Of a DNA stretch of 37,260 nt, positions 1 through 7,747 are shown piece after piece; the stretch's first letter is position 1; each line of letters starts with the position of its first letter. The stretch is taken from positions 1 to 37,260 of the forward strand of contig JAURJT010000043.1 of NCBI GenBank assembly GCA_030832095.1. The letters are read 5' to 3'. A model generated the notes under the pieces. That model did not search any database and was not told where the DNA came from. It was given only the letters and a program-made list of their open reading frames with translations. This stretch comes from Gammaproteobacteria bacterium (GTDB lineage Bacteria; Pseudomonadota; Gammaproteobacteria; Burkholderiales; Burkholderiaceae_B). A program made the position numbers and the translations under genes.

Positions 1-387
1 CAGTCTGATAGTTCGTGCTAAGCAGTGTCGTACCCGAGTTATCGATCGCAGACGAACGGCCGGCTGTCGTAGCCGCTGCATACAAATCAACACGTGACGT
101 TCGATCTATCGAGTATGACAGTCGCGCAAACACCGGTACAAAACTGTTTTGACCAATGCCGTTAGCCACTGGACTGTTTTCATTCAAGCGAAACCGGTAT
201 CAACGATAGGCACCGCCCCCACCTAAGGTCCATCTATCGTTAAACGCGTAGGACAAGTCAAGCCCGTGGCCCCAACGGACACGCTGCTTTCACTAGGCGC
301 TTGGCGGGGTTGCGCCATTACTATTGCGCAACAGCTCGACAAGGCAAGCGCCACACCAAAACGAAAAGGGCTAGGCATACTGTACAT
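1..387 (-). pseudogene. Outer-membrane beta-barrel protein, frameshifted remnant
   Basis: The minus strand starts with a signal-peptide-like segment (PSPFRFGVALALSS, then a cut after MAQ) and runs in one frame to a stop at 223-225. About 25 codons before that stop, a second frame takes up a continuous barrel-like sequence (RWGHGLDLSYAFNDRWTLGG). This frame crosses one TGA near 202-210 and continues to the window edge with strand-like text (FARLSYSI, VDLYAAATT). The alternation of aromatic and small residues is typical of a beta-barrel of unknown type. At least one frameshift and one nonsense codon make it a likely pseudogene. The rest lies outside the window. The exact start (387 or 378) is uncertain. 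Confidence 0.5.
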
Positions 388-448
388 GTTCAACCATCCA
401 TTATTTTGATGCATAAAATATCGAGCGTCGGCACCCACTTCATTGGGC

Positions 449-1297
449 TCAACGTGACAATAAGCGTCTTGCGAAATAAGACAAGGTATCCACGAGAATC
501 ACAAGCAAAATCATTGCAGCAAGAATACTGCTTGTTTCTTGCATTTGAAACAAACCCATATGAAACGACAACATTTGACCTAGGCCACCGCCACCCACTA
601 CACCCAATACGGCAGCCGCACGGATATTGTTCTCCCAACGATATAACGAGTAGGACATTAATTGAGGAGAAACAGTCGGAAGTGTTGCATATAAAAATAC
701 GCGCCCTTCTCCAATACCTTGCACACGCAGAGCCGAGGCCGCGTGTTGTGGAGCATTTTCGATTGACTCGGCAAATAACCGTCCTAAGACGCCTGTCGTG
801 TGTAAGCCCAAAGCCAGCGTGCCGGCAAACGGCCCCAAACCAGCAGAAATTAGCAGCAAGGCAGCCCAGACGAGTTCAGGAATGGCACGCAAAGCATTAA
901 GCACCAGTCGCGTCAAAAACCGCCAACGTGCGGGATCGCCGGCGTAACTGCGGCTCGCGGGTACGGCCAACAGTAAACCAAAAATCGCCGCGAGCAGAGT
1001 CCCCACCGCGGACATCGCCAAGGTGTCCAAACTAGCTTGCAACAACTTGCTTAAAAAAACCGGCTCTAGATTGGGTGACATGAGCTCACCCAAAAACTTG
1101 CCCATGCGACCAAGACTCTCAACAGACAGCACGCGGCCGAGCTGCAAATCGAGAGACCAAAAACTTAAAACAATCAGAGCGACTGTCCCAACTAGAGACC
1201 AACAAACTGGCGAGTCCAAACGCATCCAGTGACGAGGGCGTCGCGGCGCACCCTGAGGTTGCGATGACGGCGATCGATCAGTCGTGGCTTGACTCAT
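449..1297 (-). CDS. phnE: PhnE-type ABC transporter permease (second copy)
   Basis: Inner-membrane permease of a phosphonate-type ABC importer, 282 aa. A longer open frame exists upstream, but the start MSQATTDRS is chosen because its ATG overlaps the stop of the upstream permease as ATGA (1294-1297), a usual coupled start. There are about six hydrophobic segments. The cytoplasmic EAA-like loop lies near the C-terminus (VLGVVGGGGLGQML), where the ATPase docks. It is the last gene of the binding protein-ATPase-permease-permease run. The two permeases resemble each other and probably form a heterodimer in the membrane. The substrate cannot be read from the permease. The family assignment is solid; the gene symbol is by family only. 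Confidence 0.85.
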   Translation of the reverse strand: MSQATTDRSPSSQPQGAPRRPRHWMRLDSPVCWSLVGTVALIVLSFWSLDLQLGRVLSVESLGRMGKFLGELMSPNLEPVFLSKLLQASLDTLAMSAVGTLLAAIFGLLLAVPASRSYAGDPARWRFLTRLVLNALRAIPELVWAALLLISAGLGPFAGTLALGLHTTGVLGRLFAESIENAPQHAASALRVQGIGEGRVFLYATLPTVSPQLMSYSLYRWENNIRAAAVLGVVGGGGLGQMLSFHMGLFQMQETSSILAAMILLVILVDTLSYFARRLLSR

Positions 1298-2163
1298 TGC
1301 AGTGCCCGCCGCATCCAAGTGCTCAAGAGATCCGCGAGCCCGACCAACAAAATAAAAACAATCAACATCGTGGCGACTTCGGAGCCGTTGAACATGCGCA
1401 TCGAGTTGTCCATTTGCTGACCCAAACCACCCGCACCGACAAAACCCAACACTGTTGAGGCACGGATCGCACACTCCCAGCGATAAATCGTATAACTCGT
1501 CAGCTCTTTGGCATTACATGGCAAGATACTAAAGAAAAAAGTCTGCATACGGCCTGCGCCATTTCTTAATAAGGCCGTGGCGGGCTCGCGCTCGCCACTC
1601 TCTAGAATCTCGCCATACACTTTGCCCAGCATTCCGGCGTAGGTCAAAGCGATCGCCAAGACTCCGGCAGCCGGACCAAGTCCCACCACTCGCACAAAAA
1701 CGAGCGCCCAAATAAGCTCAGGCACACTGCGCAAAAGAATCAAGAGCCAGCGGATCAACTGTCTGATAACAAAAGGCAACGCGTGCATACGACCAGACAG
1801 AGAAGACACCGATAGCACCGTCGTCGACAGTAGCGTCAAGGGGATCGCAAGCACCAGGGCCAGAAACGTCCCTGCCGTGGCGATCGCTACCGTACGCCAT
1901 GCCTCACGAGCGACCAACTCCAAGAATTCAGGGTTCAGTGCTGGCGGAAAAAATTCGGCTAAAAAGCGCGTGGTGACCTTTAGGTTTTCTGTTTCGAAAA
2001 ACACCCAGGGACGAAACTCTGTACTGACTAAAGCGGGCCAAAGGAGCACGCACCCCACGACAAACCAGAACACACGACGCGTCCAAGCCGGATCTCTCAA
2101 GGCGGGATCTTTGATAACTGCAATCGAGACGGGCCCAGTCGTCATCATCGCGCTCAGGCGCAA
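1294..2163 (-). CDS. phnE: PhnE-type ABC transporter permease (first copy)
   Basis: Inner-membrane permease, up to 289 aa, with about six transmembrane segments and a C-terminal EAA-like loop (VLGFVGAGGLGQQM). It overlaps the 3' end of the ATPase gene by 10 bases if the first ATG is used; an ATG at 2148 (MMTTGP) would avoid the overlap and is equally possible. It is followed by the second permease with an ATGA overlap, so the two are translationally coupled. Paired unequal permeases are common in phosphonate, phosphite and putative selenate importers of Burkholderiales. Confidence 0.86.
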   Translation of the reverse strand: MRLSAMMTTGPVSIAVIKDPALRDPAWTRRVFWFVVGCVLLWPALVSTEFRPWVFFETENLKVTTRFLAEFFPPALNPEFLELVAREAWRTVAIATAGTFLALVLAIPLTLLSTTVLSVSSLSGRMHALPFVIRQLIRWLLILLRSVPELIWALVFVRVVGLGPAAGVLAIALTYAGMLGKVYGEILESGEREPATALLRNGAGRMQTFFFSILPCNAKELTSYTIYRWECAIRASTVLGFVGAGGLGQQMDNSMRMFNGSEVATMLIVFILLVGLADLLSTWMRRALQ

Positions 2164-3002
2164 CCCACGCGGATTTCCTGCTTAGCAGGTGGGAGCTGTT
2201 CTTGAGGCGCGACAGGCGCTTCTACTAGAGCGAGCTCGTACTCGAACTGTGCATAAAGCTTGGCTAAAATTTCTTCTGACACAGCGTGTCCCGGCAAATC
2301 AAAGACTAGTTTTCCCTCGCGCAAGCCAAGCACTCGGGGAAACTCAGCGGTGGCAACCTTGACCTGATGCAAAGTCGTCACTAGCGTGACACCTCGCGCA
2401 CTCGCCTCACGCAAGAGCGTCGCGATGGCCTGTCGGGCACGCGTCGGATCGAGGGCGGACAAGGGTTCGTCCACGAGCCAAAGTTTCGCCGGCGCTAATA
2501 ACGCACGCGCCAAACCCACCCGTTGACGCTCCCCGCCGGACAGACGATCGACGCGATCCCACAACTTTTCTTGCAGATCGAATTGCGCCAACGCGCCAGC
2601 AACCTCTTCGACATGTTGTGGATACAACAAGTTTTTTAGGCTTTGCCACAAAGACAAAGCGGGCAGCTTGGCTGCGAGTAACGAAACGATCACCCGCTGT
2701 CGTGGTGGAAGCGGCGGAGTTTGTGGCGCATAAAACAGTTGGCCACGCTGCTGCTGCAGACCTCGAGTCGAAAGCGTCCAAACCGACTGACCGTCAAGGG
2801 TCACATGCCCTACCGAGGGCTTAAGCGCTGCACCCAACAACTGAAGCAAGGTGGTTTTTCCAGCCCCCGAAGGCCCGATGACCGCGACGTGCTCACCCGG
2901 TTCAATCGTCAACGATAGTTCTTCTATTGCAGGGCGAGACTCTTTGGTCGCGGCAGGATGACGAGCGCAAACGCCCTTCAACTCAAGACGTAGGCCAGAC
3001 AT
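2154..3002 (-). CDS. phnC: PhnC-type ABC transporter ATP-binding protein
   Basis: Cytoplasmic ATPase that powers the importer, 282 aa. Visible motifs are the Walker A GPSGAGKT (43-50), a Q-loop glutamine near 94, the ABC signature LSGGERQ (154-160), Walker B LWLVDEP (174-180) and the H-loop histidine near 212. The start ATG overlaps the stop codon of the binding-protein gene by one base (TAATG), indicating coupled translation. The C-terminal extension of about 50 residues beyond the nucleotide-binding core is not recognised. No C-P lyase (phnG-M) genes lie in the window, so phosphonate use cannot be inferred from context. Confidence 0.88.
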   Translation of the reverse strand: MSGLRLELKGVCARHPAATKESRPAIEELSLTIEPGEHVAVIGPSGAGKTTLLQLLGAALKPSVGHVTLDGQSVWTLSTRGLQQQRGQLFYAPQTPPLPPRQRVIVSLLAAKLPALSLWQSLKNLLYPQHVEEVAGALAQFDLQEKLWDRVDRLSGGERQRVGLARALLAPAKLWLVDEPLSALDPTRARQAIATLLREASARGVTLVTTLHQVKVATAEFPRVLGLREGKLVFDLPGHAVSEEILAKLYAQFEYELALVEAPVAPQEQLPPAKQEIRVGCA

Positions 3003-3883
3003 TATTTAATAAGACCTGCACTTTTGCCCGCTGACTCGAGGCCCTTATAGTTCTCTGGGGTCGTGGGAATGTATTTGCTGGCGCGATTGAGCGTCAGGAT
3101 TTCTTTACCCTCGGGGGTATTCATATCGAGAGCAAGCAAAGCGTTGGTGATTTTTTCACGCAACGCGGCAGGCATATCGGCATGAACCGACCAGTTGTAA
3201 TTAAAGTAAGGTGGCGTGGTGTAAAAGACGTCCACCTTGCTCGTGTCCACCTTTTTTTCATTCACGAATTTTTGCCAAACTGTGATGTCTAGTGCTGCGG
3301 CATCCACGCGACCACTCACAACCGAGGCAATCGTGGCATCATGCGCCCCCGAATAAGCAACGCGCTTAAAGTCTCGATCTGGATTGATCCCCGCATCCAA
3401 TAAGAAAGAACGCGGCATGAGATGGCCCGAGGTGCTGGATTGCGAGCCAAAACTCACTTGCTTACCCTTTAGATCTGAGAGCTGTTTGATACCGGAGTCT
3501 TTCTGCGTGATGAAAACCGAGCGAAACTTGGTGTCTTCTTCGCGCTGCGCAATCGGCACAACCTTTCCGCCAGAACGGATTTGAGCCTGTACATAGGTAA
3601 AGCCTCCGAACCAGACCAGTTCCACCTGCTTATTGACCAAGGCCTCTACCGCTGCAGGGTAGTCATTAACAGGTACGAAGCTAACCGTCATCCCTGTTGT
3701 GCGCTCAAGATATTTGGTCAGAGGACCAAATTTGCGCATTTGCTCGGTAGCAGCCTCTTCGGGGATGGTGGTGACTCGTAAAGTTTGCTGCGCCTGAGCG
3801 ACACCAAAAAACAAGGCCGAACAGGCCAGCACCACGCCTGAAATCAAGCGCAGATAAGGGTTAGAGTTTGAATGAGAGTACAC
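3002..3883 (-). CDS. phnD: PhnD-like ABC transporter substrate-binding protein
   Basis: Periplasmic solute-binding protein of about 293 aa, with a Sec signal peptide (hydrophobic LISGVVLACSALFFGVAQA). The family text includes TTIPEEAATEQMRKFGPL, FTYVQAQIRSGG and SQSSTSGHLMPRSFLL, the last being the oxyanion-binding serine-rich loop. I place the start at the GTG ending at 3883 because AGGTGA lies five bases before it; the GTG at 3892 lies inside that Shine-Dalgarno. The family is shared by phosphonate, phosphite and putative selenate receptors. From memory the EEAATEQMRKF-type N-terminus is the selenate-annotated group, but I cannot run the profile. First gene of the importer operon. Confidence 0.82.
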   Translation of the reverse strand: MYSHSNSNPYLRLISGVVLACSALFFGVAQAQQTLRVTTIPEEAATEQMRKFGPLTKYLERTTGMTVSFVPVNDYPAAVEALVNKQVELVWFGGFTYVQAQIRSGGKVVPIAQREEDTKFRSVFITQKDSGIKQLSDLKGKQVSFGSQSSTSGHLMPRSFLLDAGINPDRDFKRVAYSGAHDATIASVVSGRVDAAALDITVWQKFVNEKKVDTSKVDVFYTTPPYFNYNWSVHADMPAALREKITNALLALDMNTPEGKEILTLNRASKYIPTTPENYKGLESAGKSAGLIK

Positions 3884-4086
3884 AGAAGTCACCTGAAAAC
3901 GGTTTAGATGCTTCAGTATAGGAGAGTCTTGGGACGCGACGGCCGATTGACCCTATATTCCAACGTTATTTGGCGTTGATTGGGACAAAGTCATTTTGAA
4001 CTACCAGCCAAGCGCGGCGTATAAGAAAACCGTTTGAGAGGGTTCGCCGTATTGCTTTGGGTCTGCGGCAGAGATACTAACCGCCC

Positions 4087-4467
4087 TCACTCTTGAGTCA
4101 TCGCAAACTCTCGAAGCCAAGGTTCAAGGTGGGCGATATCAAACGTGCCAGCCTCCAACATCTTTAGCATCTCTGTGTGGATCACCATCGGTTGCCTCTT
4201 TAGACACCAGCCATTAATACGCAGGAACACGTCAGTCGCCGCAAAAGCGATGCGTTTGTTGCCATCTACAAACGGATGATTAATAGCTAGGCTTTCTAGC
4301 AGCGCTGCAGCCTCAGCGATGATGTCGGAGTAGTAACCCGTTTGTGGTCTAAACAGGGCTGCCTCTAGGGCACCTGGGTCACGAACACCGCCCGCGCCGC
4401 CGTACCTTTGCATTAGGATCGTGTGCATACCGAGCACATCGGCCACGGTTAAATAATCGTGCCGCAC
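4087..4467 (-). CDS. doc: Doc-type Fic toxin (death on curing)
   Basis: 126-aa single-domain Fic/Doc protein. The active-site motif HPFVDGNKR is at residues 64-72, in the HxFx(D/N)xNKR form of this family. Doc enzymes phosphorylate and inactivate elongation factor EF-Tu; that activity is known for the family and inferred here. The length matches P1 Doc. It lies 3 bases downstream of a small antitoxin gene, in the usual antitoxin-toxin order. No disruption is seen, so the module may be active. Confidence 0.88.
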   Translation of the reverse strand: MRHDYLTVADVLGMHTILMQRYGGAGGVRDPGALEAALFRPQTGYYSDIIAEAAALLESLAINHPFVDGNKRIAFAATDVFLRINGWCLKRQPMVIHTEMLKMLEAGTFDIAHLEPWLREFAMTQE

Positions 4468-4470
4468 GGC

Positions 4471-4701
4471 TTACTTCGCGAGTTCGCGGTACAGATGATC
4501 GAATTCATCAAGACTAGACGCAAATGACGCCATCACGTGACGACGGGGTCGAGTCTTTTGCTGGCGGTCAATGTAATCACGCAGAGCCTCATCGAGCACA
4601 GCCTGAAATTGCCGACCTTGCAGCTCAGCGATTTGACGTAATGCGGTCAACACGTCTGGCGAGGCTTGGGAAGAAAACTTTTCGCGTGCAGCAGTAGCCA
4701 T
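4471..4701 (-). CDS. Antitoxin of the Doc module (ribbon-helix-helix-like)
   Basis: 76-aa protein with a predicted helical N-terminal DNA-binding part (SPDVLTALRQIAELQGRQFQ) and a basic linker followed by an acidic/aromatic C-terminal tail (SLDEFDHLYRELAK) suited to blocking the toxin groove. It resembles antitoxins paired with Doc rather than P1 Phd itself. A strong ribosome site (GAGG) stands about 7 bases before the ATG. It is the first gene of the pair and probably autoregulates through the repeats at 4715-4748. Confidence 0.75.
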   Translation of the reverse strand: MATAAREKFSSQASPDVLTALRQIAELQGRQFQAVLDEALRDYIDRQQKTRPRRHVMASFASSLDEFDHLYRELAK

Positions 4702-4714
4702 AAAAGCACCTCAT

Positions 4715-4748
4715 CTTGATACATCTTGAAATAGCATGATACATCAAG
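4715..4748 (-). promoter_or_regulatory. Probable operator of the Doc toxin-antitoxin operon
   Basis: Two exact copies of TGATACATC (4717-4725 and 4737-4745) lie 20 bases apart, about two helical turns, 16 bases before the antitoxin start. The outer ends are also inverted (CTTGAT and ATCAAG). Position and phasing fit cooperative binding of a ribbon-helix-helix antitoxin. This is inferred from sequence only. Confidence 0.5.
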
Positions 4749-4822
4749 ACGGATGGTACGTACCCCTTTTGACCCACCCTACCCCAAAGGCTACGCTCGC
4801 ATAGCCGTCTAAGCACGCGCCC

Positions 4823-5965
4823 TCAAGTGGCGATCGCTGGCGGTGGCCAACCGTGCGAATTTTCGGAGCCCGGCCGGTTCTTCAGCCACCACGACCAGTC
4901 GCGCGGCAGCAGCGAGAAAGGGTCTTCGTGAGCAAGCTCACGCGCCGCCCAGATTGGCCAATGCGGGTTAGCAAGTGCGGGTCGCCCGAGAAACACCAAG
5001 TCGACGAGTTCTTCGCGTATCACCTGGTTCGCCACGGCAGGCTGCCCTAGGTTCCAGCTAACCGCCACCGGAATTCCGACCTCGCGACGGACGCGATTGC
5101 CCCGCTCGACCATGAAAGCGGCGCGAGAGAAGGGAGGCTCGCGCATGTTGTCGGTGTTCAGACCGATGCTCAAGTCTGCCAGATCAAGGCCGTGGTTCTT
5201 CAACTGCGCGACCGCCCAGACCGCTTCTTCAAACTGCACGCCGTCTTCATGGTAATCATCCGTCACCAGACGCATCGTGAGCGGTAGGCGCTCAGGCCAA
5301 ACGGCACGCACCGCATCCAGCGCCTCGCGGTGAAATCGCAGCCGATTCTCGAGCGTTCCGCCATAAGCATCCGAGCGTTGATTTGCCAGGGGTGAAAAAA
5401 AACTCGCGCCGAGATAACCGTGTGCGAAGTGCATCTCGAGCCACTCGAAGCCAGCCGCGAGGGCACGTTTTGCGGCGGCCGCATAGGCCCGGTGCAACGC
5501 ATGAATCTCGTCAACGGTGAGTTCGTGCACGGCATAGGGGAAGCGCCCGCCATATGGAATGGGCGAAGGACCGCGCACCTGCCAGCCATCGGGATGGTCT
5601 GGGGCGATTTGCAGCTTGCCTTCCCAAGGCTTTTGCTCGCTTCCCTTGCGACCCGTATGGCCCAGTTGAATGGCCGGGACCGCACCCATGTCCTTGATCA
5701 TCCTGACTACACGGGCCATGCTTTCGATCTGCTCATCCTCCCACAGCCCGGCACACGAAGTGCTGGTGCGGCCATCGGGTGTGATGGCGATCTGTTCGGG
5801 GAAGACCAAGCCGAAGCCGCCGGCTGCACGCGAGCCCATCAGCATCAGGTGGAAGTCGTTCATCTTCCCATCTGGCTCAGACCGATACATCGTCATCGGC
5901 GACATCGCGATGCGATTGCGTAGCGTGACACCCTTGAGCGTATAAGGCGTGAACAAATCAGGCAT
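4823..5965 (-). CDS. Old Yellow Enzyme family NADH:flavin oxidoreductase
   Basis: FMN-dependent ene-reductase, 380 aa from MPDLFTPYTL. This ATG is preferred over the upstream in-frame one because AAGGA lies about 10 bases before it and the TIM-barrel fold begins here. Family features are the N-terminal SPMTMYR segment (22-28), AIQLGHTGRKG (98-108), the substrate-anion pair H179 and H182 in HFAHGYLG, and SPLANQRSDAYGG (191-203). It groups with the YqjM/XenA class. In YqjM the flavin-tuning cysteine falls at SPMC; here that residue is threonine (T25), and the usual histidine of the NDxH loop is followed by LMLMGS rather than VHYGS. Substrate unknown; it stands alone. Confidence 0.85.
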   Translation of the reverse strand: MPDLFTPYTLKGVTLRNRIAMSPMTMYRSEPDGKMNDFHLMLMGSRAAGGFGLVFPEQIAITPDGRTSTSCAGLWEDEQIESMARVVRMIKDMGAVPAIQLGHTGRKGSEQKPWEGKLQIAPDHPDGWQVRGPSPIPYGGRFPYAVHELTVDEIHALHRAYAAAAKRALAAGFEWLEMHFAHGYLGASFFSPLANQRSDAYGGTLENRLRFHREALDAVRAVWPERLPLTMRLVTDDYHEDGVQFEEAVWAVAQLKNHGLDLADLSIGLNTDNMREPPFSRAAFMVERGNRVRREVGIPVAVSWNLGQPAVANQVIREELVDLVFLGRPALANPHWPIWAARELAHEDPFSLLPRDWSWWLKNRPGSENSHGWPPPAIAT

Positions 5966-6048
5966 GGACGTGCTTCCTTGGCTTTTGCATCTTTTGATCG
6001 CAGAGGACACGTGGATCGCGTCCCTCAAACGACAGCATGTTAATTCAT

Positions 6049-6062
6049 TACTTATCTAAGTA
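6049..6062. promoter_or_regulatory. Short palindrome upstream of the ene-reductase gene
   Basis: TACTTATCTAAGTA has 6-base arms around TC and lies about 85 bases before the ene-reductase start. A related, looser sequence (ACTTATATCTAAAT) occurs near 6229-6242. It could be an operator for an unseen regulator, but chance is not excluded. The stretch 6063-6341 otherwise shows nothing I can support. Confidence 0.2.
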
Positions 6063-6341
6063 CTTTGATGCGAAAGCAATGGAGGCAGATTGAACAGGGT
6101 TTGCAGCGATTTGCCTTTGCGTGGCTAGAATCACCTGCAGCGCTATTGGAGGTGCTGCGGAAAAAATGCTCATGCCTTGCACCTAAACGTAAAAGGTCTG
6201 AAGGGCGGCTTTTAGTTATAACTGAATAACTTATATCTAAATGAAAATACAGTTGTTCGGAATCCGGCGGTGGGGCACTACGATTCTTCTTAGGCTGCGA
6301 GTTGATTGTTTTGATCGACGTGTGGGCTATTAAAGGTGACT

Positions 6342-6518
6342 CATGATGCAAGGTATGCCGTACGTTCAGTATTTGTTCCGCGCTGTCGCGGTAGGCTGCA
6401 TGCTGTACGCCTTGACCCTGATTGCGGACACGGCGCAAGCCTCTAGCGCGACTGAACTTGCCACTGAGCGCGCGTGTCATCAGCACCCGCTTGATAATAT
6501 CCGTTCAGAGGATTGACT
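6342..6518 (+). CDS. Small secreted-type ORF, possible truncated cytochrome c
   Basis: 58-codon frame with AGGTGA five bases before the ATG and a convincing signal peptide (hydrophobic core VAVGCMLYALTLIA, cleavage after AQA). The mature part SSATELATERACHQ resembles the start of a class I cytochrome c just before its CxxCH heme motif, but the text then changes and stops. The 3' 76 bases overlap the end of the DUF934 gene on the other strand. It may be a cytochrome N-terminus cut by rearrangement, or not a gene. Weak call. Confidence 0.25.
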
Positions 6519-6892
6519 ATTTCGGCAGGCAAGACGTTCGCGCCTGGATCTGGAATATGAAAATGCGTAAACCCGACTCGGCGCAATAAAAAAATCAATT
6601 CGTGATTGATGTCGCCCAGGGCGTGGAGTTCACCGCGATAGCCGATTTCACGCAGGCGCGAGGCAATTGAGTACGAACGTCCGTCCGTAAATTTGCCAAA
6701 GCGAACGCCTAGCGCGGTCGGGGAGTTTTGTTTGACTAGCAGGGCTCTGAGGTAGGAGGTAACCGTGCCCGCTTCTGAGCGGTTAAAAATGGTGTCGGCC
6801 TCAAGGACAAGCGCTAACTCGGGCGTCTGTGCGAGTCGTTGACCGTCTAAATTAAATACACAAGGGATGTCACTGGTTTGTAAAGTATTCAA
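6443..6892 (-). CDS. DUF934 protein, sulfite-reduction associated
   Basis: 149-aa cytosolic protein of the DUF934 family (COG3749), recognised by LGVRFGKFTDGRSYSIASRLRE and the C-terminal end LNGYYQAGADD. Genes of this family sit next to cysI in many proteobacteria, and its biochemical role is not established. Here it follows cysI and the SUMT gene on the same strand, with 75 bases between the SUMT stop and this start. It has the normal length and no visible defect. Confidence 0.82.
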   Translation of the reverse strand: MNTLQTSDIPCVFNLDGQRLAQTPELALVLEADTIFNRSEAGTVTSYLRALLVKQNSPTALGVRFGKFTDGRSYSIASRLREIGYRGELHALGDINHELIFLLRRVGFTHFHIPDPGANVLPAEIVNPLNGYYQAGADDTRAQWQVQSR

Positions 6893-6967
6893 AGAGGTTC
6901 TGCCTAAGATCTGCCGCGCCGTCGCGCAAGCCTTGAGGAGTAAAGGTGGATATCAAGCTTTAGTTTG

Positions 6968-7747
6968 TCAAGCGACGCCATATGACCAGCCTGCTTGCTG
7001 CCCGGTTATCGGCTTTTCTAAACCGGAGTCTTGGGCTTTCGCGTAGCGCAGCGCTTGCCCCAGCAGCAACGTCACTGGACCTTCAAGCGCGGGCAAACCT
7101 CGTTGAGCGATCTCAAATAGTGTGTGCTTTAACTGTTGCCCTGTGCGGCTGGCGTTTTCAACAATACAAAGCGGTGTGTCTTTCGCTTTGCCTGCCGCAA
7201 GCAACTTGGCGCAAAGATCCTTTGCTTGGGAGCTTGCCATATACAGCACGACGGTCTGCGCTGCCATGGCAGCAGCCAGCCATTCGCCTTGCGCGCCGGT
7301 CTCGTACTTGCCCACACGCGGCGTCACAAAGACGACGCTGCGCGACTCGCCCCGCAGGGTCAGACTGGTTTGCAGATCAGCGGCCGCTGCGCAGGCCGCT
7401 GTGACACCGGGCACGATTTCAACGTCGAGTTTTTCTGCGCGGCAAGCTTGAAGCTCTTCAGCTAGACGCCCAAAAATTGCGGGGTCGCCGCCTTTTAAAC
7501 GTACGACCGTGAGGCCGCGTTTGGCCAACGCCACTAACGTGCGGCAGATAAATGCTTGTTCAACCGAGGGGCGACCCGAACGCTTTCCGACCTCTAACCA
7601 CTGCGCGTGCGGTGCGGCCTCTTTCATGCCTGGAATATCCATCAAAGCGTCGTGCAGCACGACGTCGGCTTGACCCAACAGGCGCCAAGCCTTGCGCGTC
7701 ATTAACTCTGGATCGCCAGGGCCAGCTCCGATAAACCAAACCTTCAT
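6968..7747 (-). CDS. cobA: Uroporphyrinogen-III C-methyltransferase (SUMT)
   Basis: 259-aa SAM-dependent enzyme making precorrin-2 from uroporphyrinogen III, the first step to siroheme. Motifs are GAGPGD (7-12), VRLKGGDPAIFGR (82-94) and VPGVTAA (112-118). It lacks the CysG dehydrogenase/chelatase half, so it is the stand-alone type. Its start overlaps the end of the sulfite reductase gene as ATGA (7744-7747), tying siroheme supply to the enzyme that uses it. The usual SUMT segment LTHR is LTLR here (129-132), so the histidine is missing. Confidence 0.9.
   Translation of the reverse strand: MKVWFIGAGPGDPELMTRKAWRLLGQADVVLHDALMDIPGMKEAAPHAQWLEVGKRSGRPSVEQAFICRTLVALAKRGLTVVRLKGGDPAIFGRLAEELQACRAEKLDVEIVPGVTAACAAAADLQTSLTLRGESRSVVFVTPRVGKYETGAQGEWLAAAMAAQTVVLYMASSQAKDLCAKLLAAGKAKDTPLCIVENASRTGQQLKHTLFEIAQRGLPALEGPVTLLLGQALRYAKAQDSGLEKPITGQQAGWSYGVA

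Noticed and set aside
301..900. 199-codon open frame on the plus strand
   Set aside because: It lies antisense over the permease gene and the barrel remnant, has no family resemblance and no ribosome site.
6052..6486. 144-codon open frame on the minus strand after the DUF934 gene
   Set aside because: Its sequence looks random (many Arg, His and Ser), with no recognisable domain; it partly overlaps the DUF934 3' end.
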